Shown: positions 10,836 to 23,417 of the stretch, piece by piece
Layout: each line of letters opens with the position of its first letter
How positions within the stretch are numbered: position 1 is the first letter of the stretch
NCBI GenBank assembly: GCA_029747015.1
Contig: JAKOGI010003010.1
Location: 1-64,000, forward strand
Direction of reading: 5' to 3'
Source of the DNA: Carnegiea gigantea
Taxonomy: Eukaryota > Streptophyta > Magnoliopsida > Caryophyllales > Cactaceae
DNA length: 64,000 bases
Notes under the pieces: generated by a model
The model's database searches: none
Seen by the model: only the letters and a program-made list of their open reading frames with translations
What the model was told of the DNA's origin: nothing
Program-made: the position numbers and the translations under genes

Positions 10836-11002
10836 CCTAAATATATGTGTGTTACACAAAGGAGAATGTAAAAAACCTTAGAAAGGGGCTCATGTCCTCA
10901 GGAAACGGAGGAAGGTTCTCATTAAAATTACGAATAAGTACATGACGATACTATAAAAAGAGAAGAAGTGCAATGAAAAAAGAAGCGAGATACAAAAGAG
11001 CC

Positions 11003-11284
11003 CTAAGCCTGTTCTTTATCACTCGAAGCAGAAGGGGCATCACTCAGCTTCGAGTCGTCTTCGAGGCCGCCTGCTAACCCTAACGCAGGGTTGGCGATCA
11101 GGTCGAGGAGAAGGGAAATCTGAGCTCTTTGGAGCCTTTCCTCGATTCCCCATAGCCAGGACTTAATAACAACCCAGTTCAACTCCCGCATGACTAACAT
11201 CATACAGTCCATTATAATCCTGCTCGAGTGTCCCAGCTTCACAGCATCATTAAGCACCATGGCATAAAAAAAGGCCTGCGTCAT
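11003..11284 (-). CDS. Hypothetical 93-codon ORF, unrecognised
   Basis: An ATG-initiated open frame with non-repetitive composition: 'FFYAMVLNDAVKLGHSSRI', a Trp-rich middle ('LNWVVIKSWLWGIEERLQRAQ') and an acidic Ser-rich end. The GC content is higher than in the surrounding repeats. It looks more like a fragment of a real protein, possibly of transposon origin, than chance, but I cannot name a family. The adjacent minus-strand sequence to about 11,460 is open in other frames, so it may be a truncated or frameshifted gene. Confidence 0.3.
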   Translation of the reverse strand: MTQAFFYAMVLNDAVKLGHSSRIIMDCMMLVMRELNWVVIKSWLWGIEERLQRAQISLLLDLIANPALGLAGGLEDDSKLSDAPSASSDKEQA

Positions 11285-11465
11285 CTCGAGAATGCGGGAG
11301 TTGTGACGTACCGCATTGCCACTAGAAGGTCGAAGTTAAGGCAAAGACCATGGTGGTTCTTAGGAAGCAAACTAGGTTGGAGAGTAGAGGATTTCCTCAA
11401 AGACCAAAGGAAGTTTTCCCTAACATACTCCACCACTTGTTGAGAAAGTTGGGAAATATGATGGG

Positions 11466-11467
<2 letters not shown>

Positions 11468-11511
<44 letters not shown>
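11468..11511. repeat. (CT)n microsatellite
   Basis: A pure CT run of about 22 dinucleotides, followed by an imperfect CT stretch to about 11,532. Confidence 0.9.
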
Positions 11512-11513
<2 letters not shown>

Positions 11514-11648
11514 CACCATCGTTCTCTCTCTCACTACAAAAGTTGAGAGGATTAGTTGAGATATTTTTTTCCCTAGTTGGATTGGGTTGGATGTCCTTGC
11601 TGTGAGGAAAAATGAAAAGACAAAGATAGAGGGGATGGAGAGAGGAAT

Positions 11649-11671
11649 GAGAGAGAGAGAGAGAGAGAGAG
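11649..11671. repeat. (GA)n microsatellite
   Basis: A GA run of about 11 dinucleotides. The Leu/Ser 'ORFs' on the opposite strand are its shadow. From 11,672 to 11,969 I see only AT-rich sequence and no gene. Confidence 0.9.
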
Positions 11672-11969
11672 CGAAGGGTCTATTGTATGGAAGAAGATGG
11701 GGGAAGAAGATGGGGCCGGTGGCACGAAGAGAAGATGGGGATGGGGAAGCGTACTGCATTTATTGTTTATATGCAAAATGTACTGCATTTAATTTTATAT
11801 CAGTAACATTACTTTTAATTTTGTTGGCATAAATTAATTACTCAATTTTATAGTAAATTTATAGGTTACTCTTCACAACTTATTCATATGAATAATAGCA
11901 CAAACTAAGAAGTAAAATTAATTAATATATTCAGTGGTGGGTTCTATAGGTAATATTTAATGTGGTGAG

Positions 11970-11974
11970 CTAAA
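11970..11974. repeat. Left target-site duplication CTAAA
   Basis: CTAAA lies immediately before the first TGTTGTGATTTC of the array. The same five bases follow the last AACA of the array at 47,103-47,107. Five-base duplications are typical of LTR-retrotransposon integration. Confidence 0.85.
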
Positions 11975-13494
11975 TGTTGTGATTTCCCGCAAGCGTACGG
12001 TTTCCATTGTAGTAATTACGGATGTCGTCCTCAGGGATGGTTGTTAAATTTGATTAGCAAAAATTCTAAACTAAATTACAACGAGATGCTAATTAACGAA
12101 CTCTAAGGTTACGTTATTCTCCCAATTATTAGACTTAGTAAACAATATTAATTCATGGAATTATAAGCTCTAACTTACAAATACCGGAAACCAAAATAAG
12201 AATAAAGCACCAAAAAGTAAATAAGTTAAGCCTACCAACACATAGATGTAATGATTTGTTTTAATTCATTTAGCCAAGCAAAGCAGCAAATGAAAGCATA
12301 GCAATGAAAGCAGAGGAAACCTGAAACTCATAGCAGCAGAGCAAACGAGAAACGAAAGCAATGAATTTAGCCAACTTGAAGTCCGTGATTCTGGAAATGA
12401 AAGAAAACAGAAGAAAAGTAAAACTAAAGCCTAATTTTAGGAATGGAACAAAGCAATCCGATATAGGAATGGAAAAGTAACACTAAAACTAAAAAAATGG
12501 AAATTGAAGCTACTCTACTCTATGCTACTCCTCCTACTCGCCACTCGAACGCCTCTGCTCTCGACTTTTAAGCCCCTCCATTGAAGCTTTTCCCAGAACC
12601 CGTTTATTGCCCCTTTAGTTGCCTCCATTACTTCCTTATAACTCCTCTTAATTATGGTATTGATGGGAAACTAATAGCGAAGAGAGAGAGTGAGGTAACG
12701 GATGAGGGGAGGAGTAGGTGGAAAGGCTGCCCTGTTTTGTGGCCCTATTTGGGTCGCTGGGCGTAAAGAAGAAGAGTAACGGGATGGGTAACAGATAGTG
12801 AAATTATTATGATGAACGATGGAGGAAGATGAAGGTTGCCATGGCCGTTGATGATGGCCGAAGATGAAGCGTTGAGGGAGCAGGAAAAACTGCCCTGTTT
12901 GTCGGGCTTCCAGGTGCCGAGGTATGAGGGAGAAGAAGAGGAGGAGATGGGGGGTGCTGGGTCACGTGAGAGAGGCGTGGCCTCACTTAAGAAGAAGCAG
13001 GCTAGGCTTGGTCTGGGAAGAAGGCAGAGAACCGGGCCCAAAGAGAGGGAAAAAGAAATAGGAGAGAGGGAGAGAGACTGGGGCAGGCTGGGAAAAAAAA
13101 TGTTGGGTCGGCCCGTGTAACGAAAGAAATGAAAGAAGAGAAAGGGGGATAGAGAAAAGAAAAAGTACTGGGCTGGCAAATGGCTCGGTTAGGCCTGGGC
13201 CACGGTTCATTGGGCAGTTGGGCTTCAATCTGGAGGGCTGGTCCAATTGAGAAAGAGCAAACTGAATAAGAAGGGTGGATTGGGTTGCACGAATTGTGCG
13301 TGCTCCTCTTCCTTGTTTCTTTGTCTTACTTGATCTAATATCAAGCAAATTGAGTATCTTATTCAATTTTTCCAACTCCTCTGTAATCCTACAAAATAAA
13401 CAAAAAACAGTATTTAAATCCTAAATTAGTAATTTATTTCGAGCAAATATTGGGTAATAAAGGGTATAAAAATGTAATAATTTCAGGCTGAACA
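11975..13494 (-). repeat. LTR 1 (array-terminal 3' LTR)
   Basis: 1,520 bp, TGTTGTGATTTC...CTGAACA. Followed at 13,495-13,510 by aatacccccacaccta, the PPT complement. Its left end abuts the CTAAA duplication. Like the other LTRs it has a purine-rich tract near 12,680-13,150 and a conserved 'acttgatc(t/c)aatatcaagcaaattgag' stretch near the PPT side. Confidence 0.88.
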
Positions 13495-14955
13495 AATACC
13501 CCCACACCTAAGTTTCGTTCGTCCTCGAGTAAAACAAAGCTAAAAATACTAGAAAAAGAAAATAAAATTCCTAACTCACTTTCGTAGCAATCACGGCTGC
13601 ACTTAGTGCATGCAACAAGCCCTTTAAACCCCTATGTTACCCTTAGTGGATGAGTAGGGTCTCTTGAGGGTTTGCAGAAGATATACCCACAAAATCTATA
13701 AAAGAAAACATAAACAGAAACTTGAAAATCTTTTTTTAATTTTTTTTTCAAAAATTAATATATACAAAACTGAGAAAAGATATATACACACATTCTAATC
13801 AACTAAATCACCCATGTAGCAAAGATATTGGCATGCATATAAACAAAATGCACTCATCAAGGCTCTCCACCCCTGAATGACATCAAAGCACTTACTTTTC
13901 ACCCCACTGGACATCAAGACTTGGAATCCATCCCACTGCTCGAGTGCAAGTGTATCATTATCCAAGGGCTCAAGTTTACCAAAATCAAACTCAATCCCAC
14001 TTAACTGACACAAATTACATTATTGATTTATTAACATAGGAAGCAAGCTTTTCCAGTAGCAGGATTGCCTCAAAGGCTAACACCCAGTAGCACGTGCCTC
14101 AAAGGGTAATGCCCAACAGCGTATGCCTCAAAGGAATACTTGTCATTCCAAATTTTATTTCATTTCCCTTTTCCCGCATTTTTTCATTTTTTTCTTCATT
14201 TTCATTTTTTTTTGGGTTTTTTTCTTGAAATTCAAAGACAAACCAGAGTAATCACATCAAAGACAAGTGGGGGAGCCAATAATGGAAAACTAAAACCTTA
14301 AGACAATGAGGATGGTATAAATAGGGATTGGATTACACAGTGATAATGAACAAATAGGGTTAGAATCAGGGCTTAGAATGACACACAGAGGACAAAGACC
14401 TATCAAGCACATCACGCTTACGTACAGGCCAATAGTCAAAGCACAAGGCATTGAAGCTGATCAGAATAGATTCCCCAAAAACAAAATAGAAACTTTTTCA
14501 ATTTTCAAAATTTTTTCAATTTTTTTTTCAAAGTTTCCCCCACCCCCACACTTAAATCTCATAATGTCCTCATTGGAAGTGAAAAGAAACAGACAAAAGA
14601 CCAAAAACTAAAAAGAAAAATGAATATACAAAAAGAAGACTAAGACTCAAAAAGAAAGAAAAATGACATGACTCTAAAACTCAAAAAGAAAACAATAAAA
14701 ATAAAAGTCAGCCACAAATATATGCAAAAGAGGAAAAAAAAGAGATAAAGATGAACGATTATACTAGGTCAGGTGCAGAATTACACTTAAGCTATAGCCT
14801 TCAGAAATGCGCTCAAATAGAGGCATATGGAGCATCAGCCACTCCATATCGAATGCAACATTGCTACTTAAGTCAAAACTTGTTAAAGCGCGTAGCAGTT
14901 TATCAAACAAAGAAGCCTAACTCTCAATAAGCGTAATGCAATAGAGATTAAAGAG

Positions 14956-16330
14956 TCAGAGCCAAAATGAGTACATCCATCACAGCAATAAAGTACAAGT
15001 AAGGGCCCACTTCAACTTGTCAAATGTATGGTCCCAAACATCAAACAAGCAGATGTAATTCAAACTAGCCAGCTGGTGGGTCATTGGCCCAGAAATTGGG
15101 TTATCATGAATGAGCAGTGTAGGCAAAATACTGGGTGCAAAATCCACAAGTCTTTCAGTACCAAAATGTGCATGAATCTGGTTTAAAGCAAAATTCTTAG
15201 TGGCAATGCTCTCAGACTCAGCAAATTCAGACTTGCGATTTTCAAAAAGGAGGTTAATTCGGATGGGGCCCAAAGAAAAAGATTCATATTCAACACACAG
15301 GTTCTCATTCAAACCCACATTGACATCAAACCCACATGAAAAAGATTCATATTCTATAGAAAGAATATCATCGTCAAATTTTAAAGCAGTGGGTTCAAGT
15401 GGCTCCTCACATTACCTCTATAAAATAGGTTCTTTTGACTCTTCTACCTCATGATGCTCAAAGTCTATTGTGATGCTCAAATCTAACTCACTAGGGTTCC
15501 CACATTCATCACCCTCCTCAAACTCAAAAGAATCATTTAAAGTGGTGTGTGGGTGGGCAGAAACTAGGACATCCTCAATGACGTACGTAGGTAAGCTAGT
15601 GTGAGGTGCAAGATCTTGTGATAGATATGTAAGGAAGTCCCCCTCTTGCTCTGCACTGGGCAATGGCATATCATTATTCAAATTGAGCTGAGAGAGATAA
15701 GAGGGCTCAAAATCATCATAGAGACTAACTTCAGGCTTAGGAGATCCTAAACTAGAGTCACGCCCATAACAATTCTCCCTACTTTAATTAAAACATTGAG
15801 AATATTAAGCAATTCTCACTTTCATGTTCTCTATCATTTTATCAGTCAATTCATTTAGCTTCTTTTCAACACTTGCACAGGTAGCATCAATATAAGTACG
15901 AAAAGGGCAAGTAAGAACATCATGGTCAGAAGATTCTCAACATTCGCACAACACAGGAGACATATAAGAATAAGATGGGTCATATAAGTTTATAAAATGA
16001 TCCTGGGGCAAGGATTAGCAGGAAAAACAGACTCATTAGAAGTTCAATATCCAAAATTATTTTCACCTTGTTCAAACGAATAGGTATTCCAAGCTAGCTT
16101 TTCAAAGAAATCCCATACCTCATCTTGAGTTTTAGATAATAAACCTAGCACACCTCCAGGATAAATGGACTCAGTATAACCTCAAGATTCAGAATTCAGA
16201 CCCACAGCAATGACCTCATAAATTTTCCATTGTTGAAAATTCTGATTCAATTGCGCACGATAATCATCAAGTCACGATAAATTGCTCCAGAAAGGTCATG
16301 CTCGAATTGTGGGAAATTAAAAACTGGCAT
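14956..16330 (-). pseudogene. Gag-like frame in unit 1
   Basis: The most decayed gag copy. The segment matching 'YIESIYP' and 'FEKLAW' is recognisable on minus around 16,050-16,190 but has no long open frame. The acidic C-terminal part is open at 15,418-15,681 ('MNNDMPLPSAEQEGDFL...'), then interrupted by a stop at 15,418 and continued at 14,980-15,318. The zinc-knuckle second Cys codon is TGA, as in all units. Confidence 0.6.
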
Positions 16331-16909
16331 TCTTGAATCTAGTGTTTTTTTTTTTAATTTTAAGAATTTTTTAATTTTTTGGGGTTTTCAAGTTTTTAAT
16401 TTTTTTATTTTTTTAAGGAAAGAAAATGCATCTCGGACACTATTTGCAAACAAATGACTAAAACAAAAAGAAGAGACTCAAATAATTACGTGAACAAAAC
16501 AAAATAAACTAACAAAAATGAAACTATGCTGTCAAAATAAAAGAAATACCAAAATGACTAAAACATCACAACAAATATAAAATGAACACAAACACAAAAG
16601 AAGAGCATTTTTTAATTTTTTTTTTTCTCTTTGTTGCTGCTGCTTCTGTGCCTGTTTCCTACGGAACAACTAAATTGTTAGTCTCTTCTTTTTCTTTTTT
16701 TTTTCAAGTAGCAAAATTGCATGAAATAACAAAATTAAATTGACTCAAAGCTAAAACTGCAACTCAAATTAAAAATCAAAAATAATCCAAGTTAAAACCA
16801 ACTAACACACACAAAATCGAAAATCAAAAATATGAAACGAAAACGAAAATAAAATTGACGCGAACAACTAAATTAAGACTCGACTATGCAACCTAATTTC
16901 ACAATGCCA

Positions 16910-16927
16910 TCCCCGGCAACGGCGCCA
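16910..16927 (-). other. tRNA-Asp primer-binding site next to LTR 2
   Basis: The plus strand reads tccccggcaacggcgcca; minus reads TGGCGCCGTTGCCGGGGA. It matches the 3' end of plant tRNA-Asp(GTC), including CCA, and sits six bases from the LTR edge. Confidence 0.88.
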
Positions 16928-16933
16928 AAAACT

Positions 16934-18437
16934 TCTTGTGATTTCCCACAAGCATACGATTTTCATTGTAGTAATTACGGATGTCGTCCTCAAGGATGGT
17001 TGTTAAATTTGGTGATCAAAAATTCCAAACTAAATTACAACGAGATGCTAATTAATAAACTCCAAGGTTAAGTTATTCTCCCAATTATTAGACAAAGTAA
17101 ACAATATCAATTCCTGAAATTGTAAGCTCTAACTTGCAAATACCGGAAACCAAAATAAGAATGAAGCACCAAAAAGTAAATAAATTGAGCCTACCAACAC
17201 TTAGATGTAATGATTTGCTTTAACTCATTTAGCCAAACAAACTAGCAGATGAAAGCATAGCAACGAAAGCAGAACAAACTTGAAACTCATCGCAGCAGAG
17301 CAAACGAGAAACCAAAGCAACAAATCCAACCAACGTGAAGTCCATGATTCTAGAAATGAAAGAAAATAGAAGAAAAGTAAAACTAAAGCCTAATTCTGGG
17401 AATGGAACAAAGTCGCAGATGAAACAAGGCAATCTGATCTAGGAATAGAAAAGTAAAACTAAAACTAAAAAAATGGAAACTGAAGCAACTCCACTCTATG
17501 CTACTCCTCCTACTCGCCACTCGAATGCCTCTGCTCTTGACTTTTAAGCTTCTCCGTTGAAGCTTTGCCCAGGACCCATTCATTGCCCCTAGAGTTGCCT
17601 CCATTATTTCCTTGTAACTCCTCTTGATTATGGTATTGATAGGAAACTAATAGTGAAGAGAGAGAGCGAGGTAACAGATGAGGGGAGGAGTAGGTAGAAA
17701 GGCTGCCCTATTTTATGGCTCTATTTAGGTTGCTGGGCACAAAGAAGAAGAGTAACGGGATGGGTAACGGATAGTGAAATTATTATGATGAATGATGGAG
17801 GAAGATGAAGTGTTGAGGAAGGGGGAAAAACTGCCCTGTTTTTTGGGCTTCCCGGTGCCAAAGTATGAGCGAGAAGAAGAAGATGAGGAGATAGTGGGTG
17901 CTGGGTCATGTGAGAGAGGCGTGGCCTCACTTAAGAAGAAGCAGGCTGGGCTTGGTCTGGGAAGAAGGCAGAGAACCGGGCCCAAAGAGAGGGAAAAAGG
18001 AATAGGAGGGAGGGAGAGAGAGTGGGGCAGGCTGGGAAAAAAAATGTTGGGCCGGCCCGTGTAAGGAAAGAAATGAAGGAAGAGATAGGGGGATAGAGAA
18101 AAGAAAAAAAACTGGGCTGGCAAGTAGCCTAGTTGGGCCTGGGCCACAGTCTACCTGCAGCTGGGCTTCAGTCTGGAGGGCCGACCCAATTGAGAAAGAG
18201 CAAACTGAATAAGAAGGGTTGATTGGGTTGCACGGATTGGGCCTGCTCTTCTTCCTTGTTTCTTTGTCTTACTTGATCCAATATCAAGCAAATTGAGTAT
18301 CTTATTCAATTTTTCCAACTCTTCCGTAATCCTACAAAATAAACAAAAAACAGTATTTAAATCCTAAATTAGTAATTTATTTCAAGCAAATATTAAGTAA
18401 TAAAGGGTATAAAAATGTAATAATTTCAGGCTGGACA
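16934..18437 (-). repeat. LTR 2
   Basis: 1,504 bp. The first bases are TCTTGTG instead of TGTTGTG, and the end reads CTGGACA instead of CTGAACA, so both termini carry substitutions. The PPT complement acccccacat follows. Confidence 0.87.
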
Positions 18438-19901
18438 AATACCCCCACATCTAAGTTTTACTCGTCCTCGGGTAAAACAAAATTAAAAATACTAGAAAAA
18501 GAAAATAAAATTCCTAACCCACTTTTGTAGGAATCACGGTTGCACTTAGCGCGTGCAACAAGACCTTTAAACCCCTAGGTTACTCTTAGTGGATGAGTAA
18601 GGTCTCGTGAGGGTTCGCAAAAGATATACCCACAACATTAATAAAAGAAAACATAAACAAAAACTTGAAAATCTTTTTTTATTTTTTTTCCAAAAATGAA
18701 TATGTACAAAACTGAAAAAAGATATATACACACATTCTAATCAACTAAATCACCCATGTAGCAAAGATATTGGCATGCATATAAACAAAATGCACTCATC
18801 AAGGCTCTCTACTCCATAAATGACATCAAAGTACTAACCTTTCACCCCACTAGACATCAAGACTTGGAATCCATCCCAGTGCTCAAGTGTAAGTGTATCA
18901 TCATCCTAGGGCTCAGATTTACCAAAATCAAACTCAATCCTACTCGACTGACAAAAGACACATTATTGATTTATTAACATAGGAAGTAAGCTTTTCCAGT
19001 AGCAGTATTGCCTCAAAGGGTAACACCTAGCAGCACGTGCCTCAAAGGATAATGCCCAGCAATGCGTGCCTCAAAGGAATACTTGTCATTCCAAATTTTA
19101 TTTCATTTCCCTTTTCCCGCATTTTTCCATTCTTTTTCTTCGTTTTCATTTTGTTTTTTTGGTTCTTTTCATGAAATTCAAAGACAAACCAAAGTAATCG
19201 CATCAAAGACAAGTGGGGGAGCCAATAATAGAAAACTAAGACCTTAAGACAATGAGGATGATATAAATAGGGATTGCATTACACAGCGACAATGAACAAA
19301 TGGGGTTAGAATCAGGGCTTAGAATAACACACTGAGGACAAAGACCTATCAAGCACATCACGCTTACATACAGGCTAATAGTCAAAGCACAGGGCATTGA
19401 AGCTGATCAGAATAGATTACCCAAAAAGAAAACAGAAACTTTTTGGATTTCCAAAATTTTTTCAATTTTTTTTTTCAAAGTTTCCCCCACCCCCACACGT
19501 AAATCTCACAGTGTCCTCATCGGGAGTGAAAAGAAATAGACAAGAGAAAAAAAACAAAAAAGAAAAACGAATATACAAAAAGAAGGCTAAGACTCAAAAA
19601 GAAAGAAAAATGACATGACTCTAAAACTCAAGAAGAAAATAATAAAAATAAAAGACAGCCACAAATATATACAAACGAAAAGAAAAGGAGATAAAGATGA
19701 ACGATTATTCTAGGTCAGGTGTAGAATTACACTTAAGCTATAGCCTCTAGAAATGCACTCAAATAGAGGCATATGGAGCATCAGTCACTCCATATTGAAT
19801 GCAACATTGCTACTTAAATCAAAACTTGTTAGAGCACATAGCAGTTTATTAAACGAAGAAGCCCAACTCTCAATAAAAGTAATGCAATAGAGATTAAAGA
19901 G

Positions 19902-21276
19902 TCAGAGCCAAAATGAGTACATCCGCCATAGCAATAAAGCACCAGTAAGGGCCCACTTCAACTTGTCAAATGTATGGTCCCAAACATCAAACAAGCAGAA
20001 GTAATTCAAACTAGCCAGTTGGTGGGCCATCGGCCTAGAAATTGGGTTATCATGAATAAGAGGTGTAGGCAAAATAGCGGGTGCGAAAACCACAAGTCTC
20101 TGAGTACCAAAATGTGCATGAATCTGGTTTAAAGTAAAATTCTTAGTGGCGATCCTCTCAGACTCAACAAATTCAAACTTGCAATTTTCAAAAAGGAGGT
20201 CAATTCGGATGGGGTCAAAAGAAAAAGATTCATGTTCAACACACAGGTTCTCATTCAAACCCACATTGATATCGAACCCGCATGAAAAAGATTCATATTC
20301 TATAGAAAGAATATCATCGTCGAATTTTAAAGTAGTGGGTTCAAGTGGCTCCTCACATTGCCTCTGTAAAATAGGTTCTTCTGACTCTTCTATCTCATGA
20401 TGCTCAAAGTGAATTGTGATGCTCAAATCTAACTCACTAGGGGTCCCACATTTATCACCCTCCTCAAACTCAAAAGAATCATTTAAAGTGGTGTGTGGGC
20501 CGGCAGAAACTAGGACATCCTCAATGGCGTACGTAGGTGAGCTAGTGTGAGGTGCAAGGTCTTGTGATAGAGATGTAAGGGAGTCCCCCCTCTTGCTCTA
20601 AACTAGGTAAAGGCATATCATTATTTAAATCGGGCTGAGCGAGATAAGAGGGGTGAAAATCATTGTAGAGACTAACTTCAGGTTTAGGACATCCTAAACT
20701 AGAGTCAGGCTCATTACAATTCTCCCTACTTTAATAAACCATGAGAATATTAAGCAATTCTCACTTTCGTGTTCCCTATCATTTTATCAGTCAATTCATT
20801 TAGCTTCTTTTCAACACTTGCACAGGTAGCATCAATATAAGTACGAAAAGGGAAAGTAAGAACATCATGGTCAGAAGATTCTCAATATTCGCACACCACA
20901 GGAGACATATAAGAATAAGATGGGTCATATGAGTTCATAAACTGATCCTGGGGGAAGGACTAGCAGAAAAAACAAACTCATCAGAAGTTGGATATCCAAA
21001 ATTATTTTTGCCTTGTTCAAACGAATAGGTATTCCAAGCTAGCTTTTCAAAGAAATCCCATACCTCATGTTGAGTTTTAGATAATAAACCTAGCACTCCT
21101 CTAGGATAAATGGACTCAATATAACCCCAAGATTCAGAATTTAGACCCACGATAATGACCTCACAAATTTTCTATTTTTGAAAATTCTGATTCAATTGAG
21201 CACGATAATCATTAAGTCGTAATAAATAGCTCCAGAAAGGTTCATGCTCGAATAGTGGGATATTAAAAACTGGCAT
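19902..21276 (-). pseudogene. Gag-like frame in unit 2
   Basis: The C-terminal acidic part is open for 174 codons (19,902-20,426), ending 'RMYSFWL'. A frame break near 20,590 ('gtccccc' run, one extra C shared with unit 3) separates it from 'MPLP'. The core 'GLNSESWGYIESIYPRG...FFEKLAWNTYSFEQ' is open at 20,935-21,150. TGA replaces the second zinc-knuckle Cys. Confidence 0.6.
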
Positions 21277-21856
21277 TCTTGAATCTATTGTTTTTTTCAA
21301 ATTTAAGAATTTTTCAATTTTTTTGGATTTTCAAGTTTTTAATTTTTTTTTGCTTTTTTTAAGGAAAGAAAATGCATCTAGGATACTATTTACAAACCAA
21401 TGACTAAAACAAAAAGAAGAGACTCAAATAATTAAGTGAACAAAACAAAATAAACTAACAAAAATAAAACAATGTTCTCAAAATAAAAGAAGGACCAAAA
21501 TGACTCAAACATCACACAAAATATAAAATGAATACAAGCACAAAAGAAGAGCATTTTTTTAATTTTTTTCCGTCTTTGTTGCTGCTGCCTCTGTGCTTGT
21601 TTCCTGCGCAATAATCAAATTGTTAGTCTCTTCATTTTTTCTTTTTTTTTTCAAGTAGAAAAATCACATGAAACAGCAAAATTAAATTGACTCAAAGCTA
21701 AAACGGCAACTCAAATCAAAAATCAAAAATAATCCAAGTTAAATCAAAACCAACACACACAAAATCGAAAATCAAACATATGAAACGAAAACGAAAACAA
21801 AATTGATGAAACAACTAAATTAGGACTCAACTATGCAACCTCATTTCACAATGCCA

Positions 21857-21874
21857 TCCCCAGCAACGGCGCCA
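21857..21874 (-). other. Primer-binding site next to LTR 3 (one mismatch)
   Basis: The plus strand reads tccccagcaacggcgcca, one base different from the tRNA-Asp match seen at LTR 2 and LTR 4. Confidence 0.8.
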
Positions 21875-21880
21875 AAAACT

Positions 21881-23417
21881 TCTTGTGATTTCCCAGAAGC
21901 ATACGGTTTTCATTGTAGTAATTACGGATGTCGTCCTCAGGGATGGTTGTTAAATTTGGTTGCCAAAAATTCTAAACTACATTACAACGAGATGCTAATT
22001 AACAAACTCCAAGGTTAAGTTATTCTCTCAATTATTAGACTAAGTAAACAATATTTATTATTGAATTGTAAGCTCTAACTTGCAAATACCGGATACCAAA
22101 ATAACAATGAAGCACCAAAAAGTAAATAAGCTGATCCTACCAACACTTAGATGTAATGATTTACTTTAATTCATTTAGCGAAACAAAGCAGCAGATGAAA
22201 GCAAAGCAACGAAAGCAGAGCAAACTTGAAACTCATAGCAGCAGAGCAAACGAGAAACAAAAGCAACGAATTCAGCCAACTTGAAGTCCGTGATTCTGGA
22301 AATGAAAGAAAACAGAAGAAAAGTAAAACTAAAGCCTAATTCTGGGAATGGAACAAAGTCGTAGATGAAACAAGGCAATCCGATCTAGGAATGGAAAAGC
22401 AAAACTAAAACTAAAAAAATGGAAATTGAAGCTACTCTACTCTTTACAACTCCTCGTACTCGCCAGCTGAACGCCTCTGCTCTCGACTTTTAAGCCTCTG
22501 TGTTGAACCTTTTCCCAGAACCCGTTCGTTGCCCCTTCAGTTGCCTCCATTATTTCCTTGTAACTCCTCTTGATTATGGTATTGATGGGAAACTAATAGT
22601 GAAGAGAGAGAGTGAGGTAACGCATGAGGGGAGGAGTAGGTGGAAAGGTTGTCCTGTTTTGTGGCTCTATTTGGGTCGCTCGGCACAAAGAAGAAGAGTA
22701 ACGGCATGGGCAATGGATAGTGAAATTATTATGATAAATGATGGAGGAAGATGAAGGTTGCCATGGCTGTTGATGATGGAGGAAGATGAAGCGTTGAGGG
22801 AGGGGGAAAAATTGCCCTGTTTTTTGGGCTTCCATGTGCCGAGGTATGAGGGAGAAGAAGAAGATAAGGAGATGGGGGGTGCTGGGTCAAGTGAGAGAGG
22901 CGTGGCCTCACTTAAGAAGAAGCAGGCTGAGCTTGGTCTGGGAAGAAGGCAGAGAACCGGGCCTAAAGAGAGGGAAAAAGAAATAGGAGGGAGGGAGAGA
23001 GACTGGGGCAGGTTGGGGAAAAAAATGTTGGGTCGGCCCGTGTAAGGAAAGAAATGAAGGAAGAGATGGGGGATAGAGAAAAGAAAAAAAACTAGGCTGG
23101 CAAATGGCCCGGTTGGGCCTAGTCCATGGTCTACTGGGCAGCAGGGCTTCAGTCTGAAGGGCTGATCCAATTGAGAAAGAGCAAACTGAATGAGAAGGGT
23201 TGATTGGGTTGCACAGATTGGGCGTGCTCTTCTTCCTTGTTTCTTTGTCTTACTTGATCCATACCAAGCAAATTGAGCATCTTATTCAATTTTTCCAACA
23301 CTTCCGTAATCCTATAAAATGAACAAAAAACAGTATTTAAATCCTAAATTAGTAATTTATTTCGAGCAAATATTAGGTAATAAAGGGTATAAAAATGTAA
23401 TAATTTCAGGCAGAACA
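21881..23417 (-). repeat. LTR 3
   Basis: 1,537 bp; begins TCTTGTG and ends AGAACA. PPT complement acccccatac follows. Confidence 0.87.

Larger units (their letters stand above)
13495..16933 (-). mobile_element. Internal region 1
   Basis: 3.44 kb between LTR 1 and LTR 2: PPT side, about 1.45 kb with no clear coding, the gag-like pseudogene, about 0.55 kb of leader, then the PBS at 16,910-16,927. The non-gag part includes a conserved stretch at 13,795-14,013 (a minus-strand open frame ending 'YLCYMGDLVD', unrecognised) and a short 29-bp tandem repeat 'tgcctcaaag' at 14,066, 14,095 and 14,124. Confidence 0.8.
18438..21880 (-). mobile_element. Internal region 2
   Basis: 3.44 kb with PPT, non-coding 3' part, gag-like pseudogene, leader, and a PBS at 21,857-21,874 with one mismatch (cccca for ccccg). 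Confidence 0.8.

Noticed and set aside
11397..11788. Leu/Ser-repeat ORFs as membrane or signal proteins
   Set aside because: They are translations of (CT)n and (GA)n microsatellites. The same applies to 4,746-4,934 and 49,397-49,603.
12745..13375. ORFs of 90-170 codons inside the LTRs (both strands, all six copies)
   Set aside because: They come from GA-rich LTR sequence, differ in length between copies by frameshifts, and have no recognisable domain.
15200..15454. Plus-strand 84-codon ORF 'MAMLSDSANSD...' repeated in most units
   Set aside because: It is the antisense shadow of the acidic gag C-terminal frame, and plus is the antisense strand of the element.
16910..16927. tRNA gene fragment
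   Set aside because: Only the 3' 18 bases match tRNA-Asp, with no cloverleaf, and the position next to the LTR makes it a primer-binding site.
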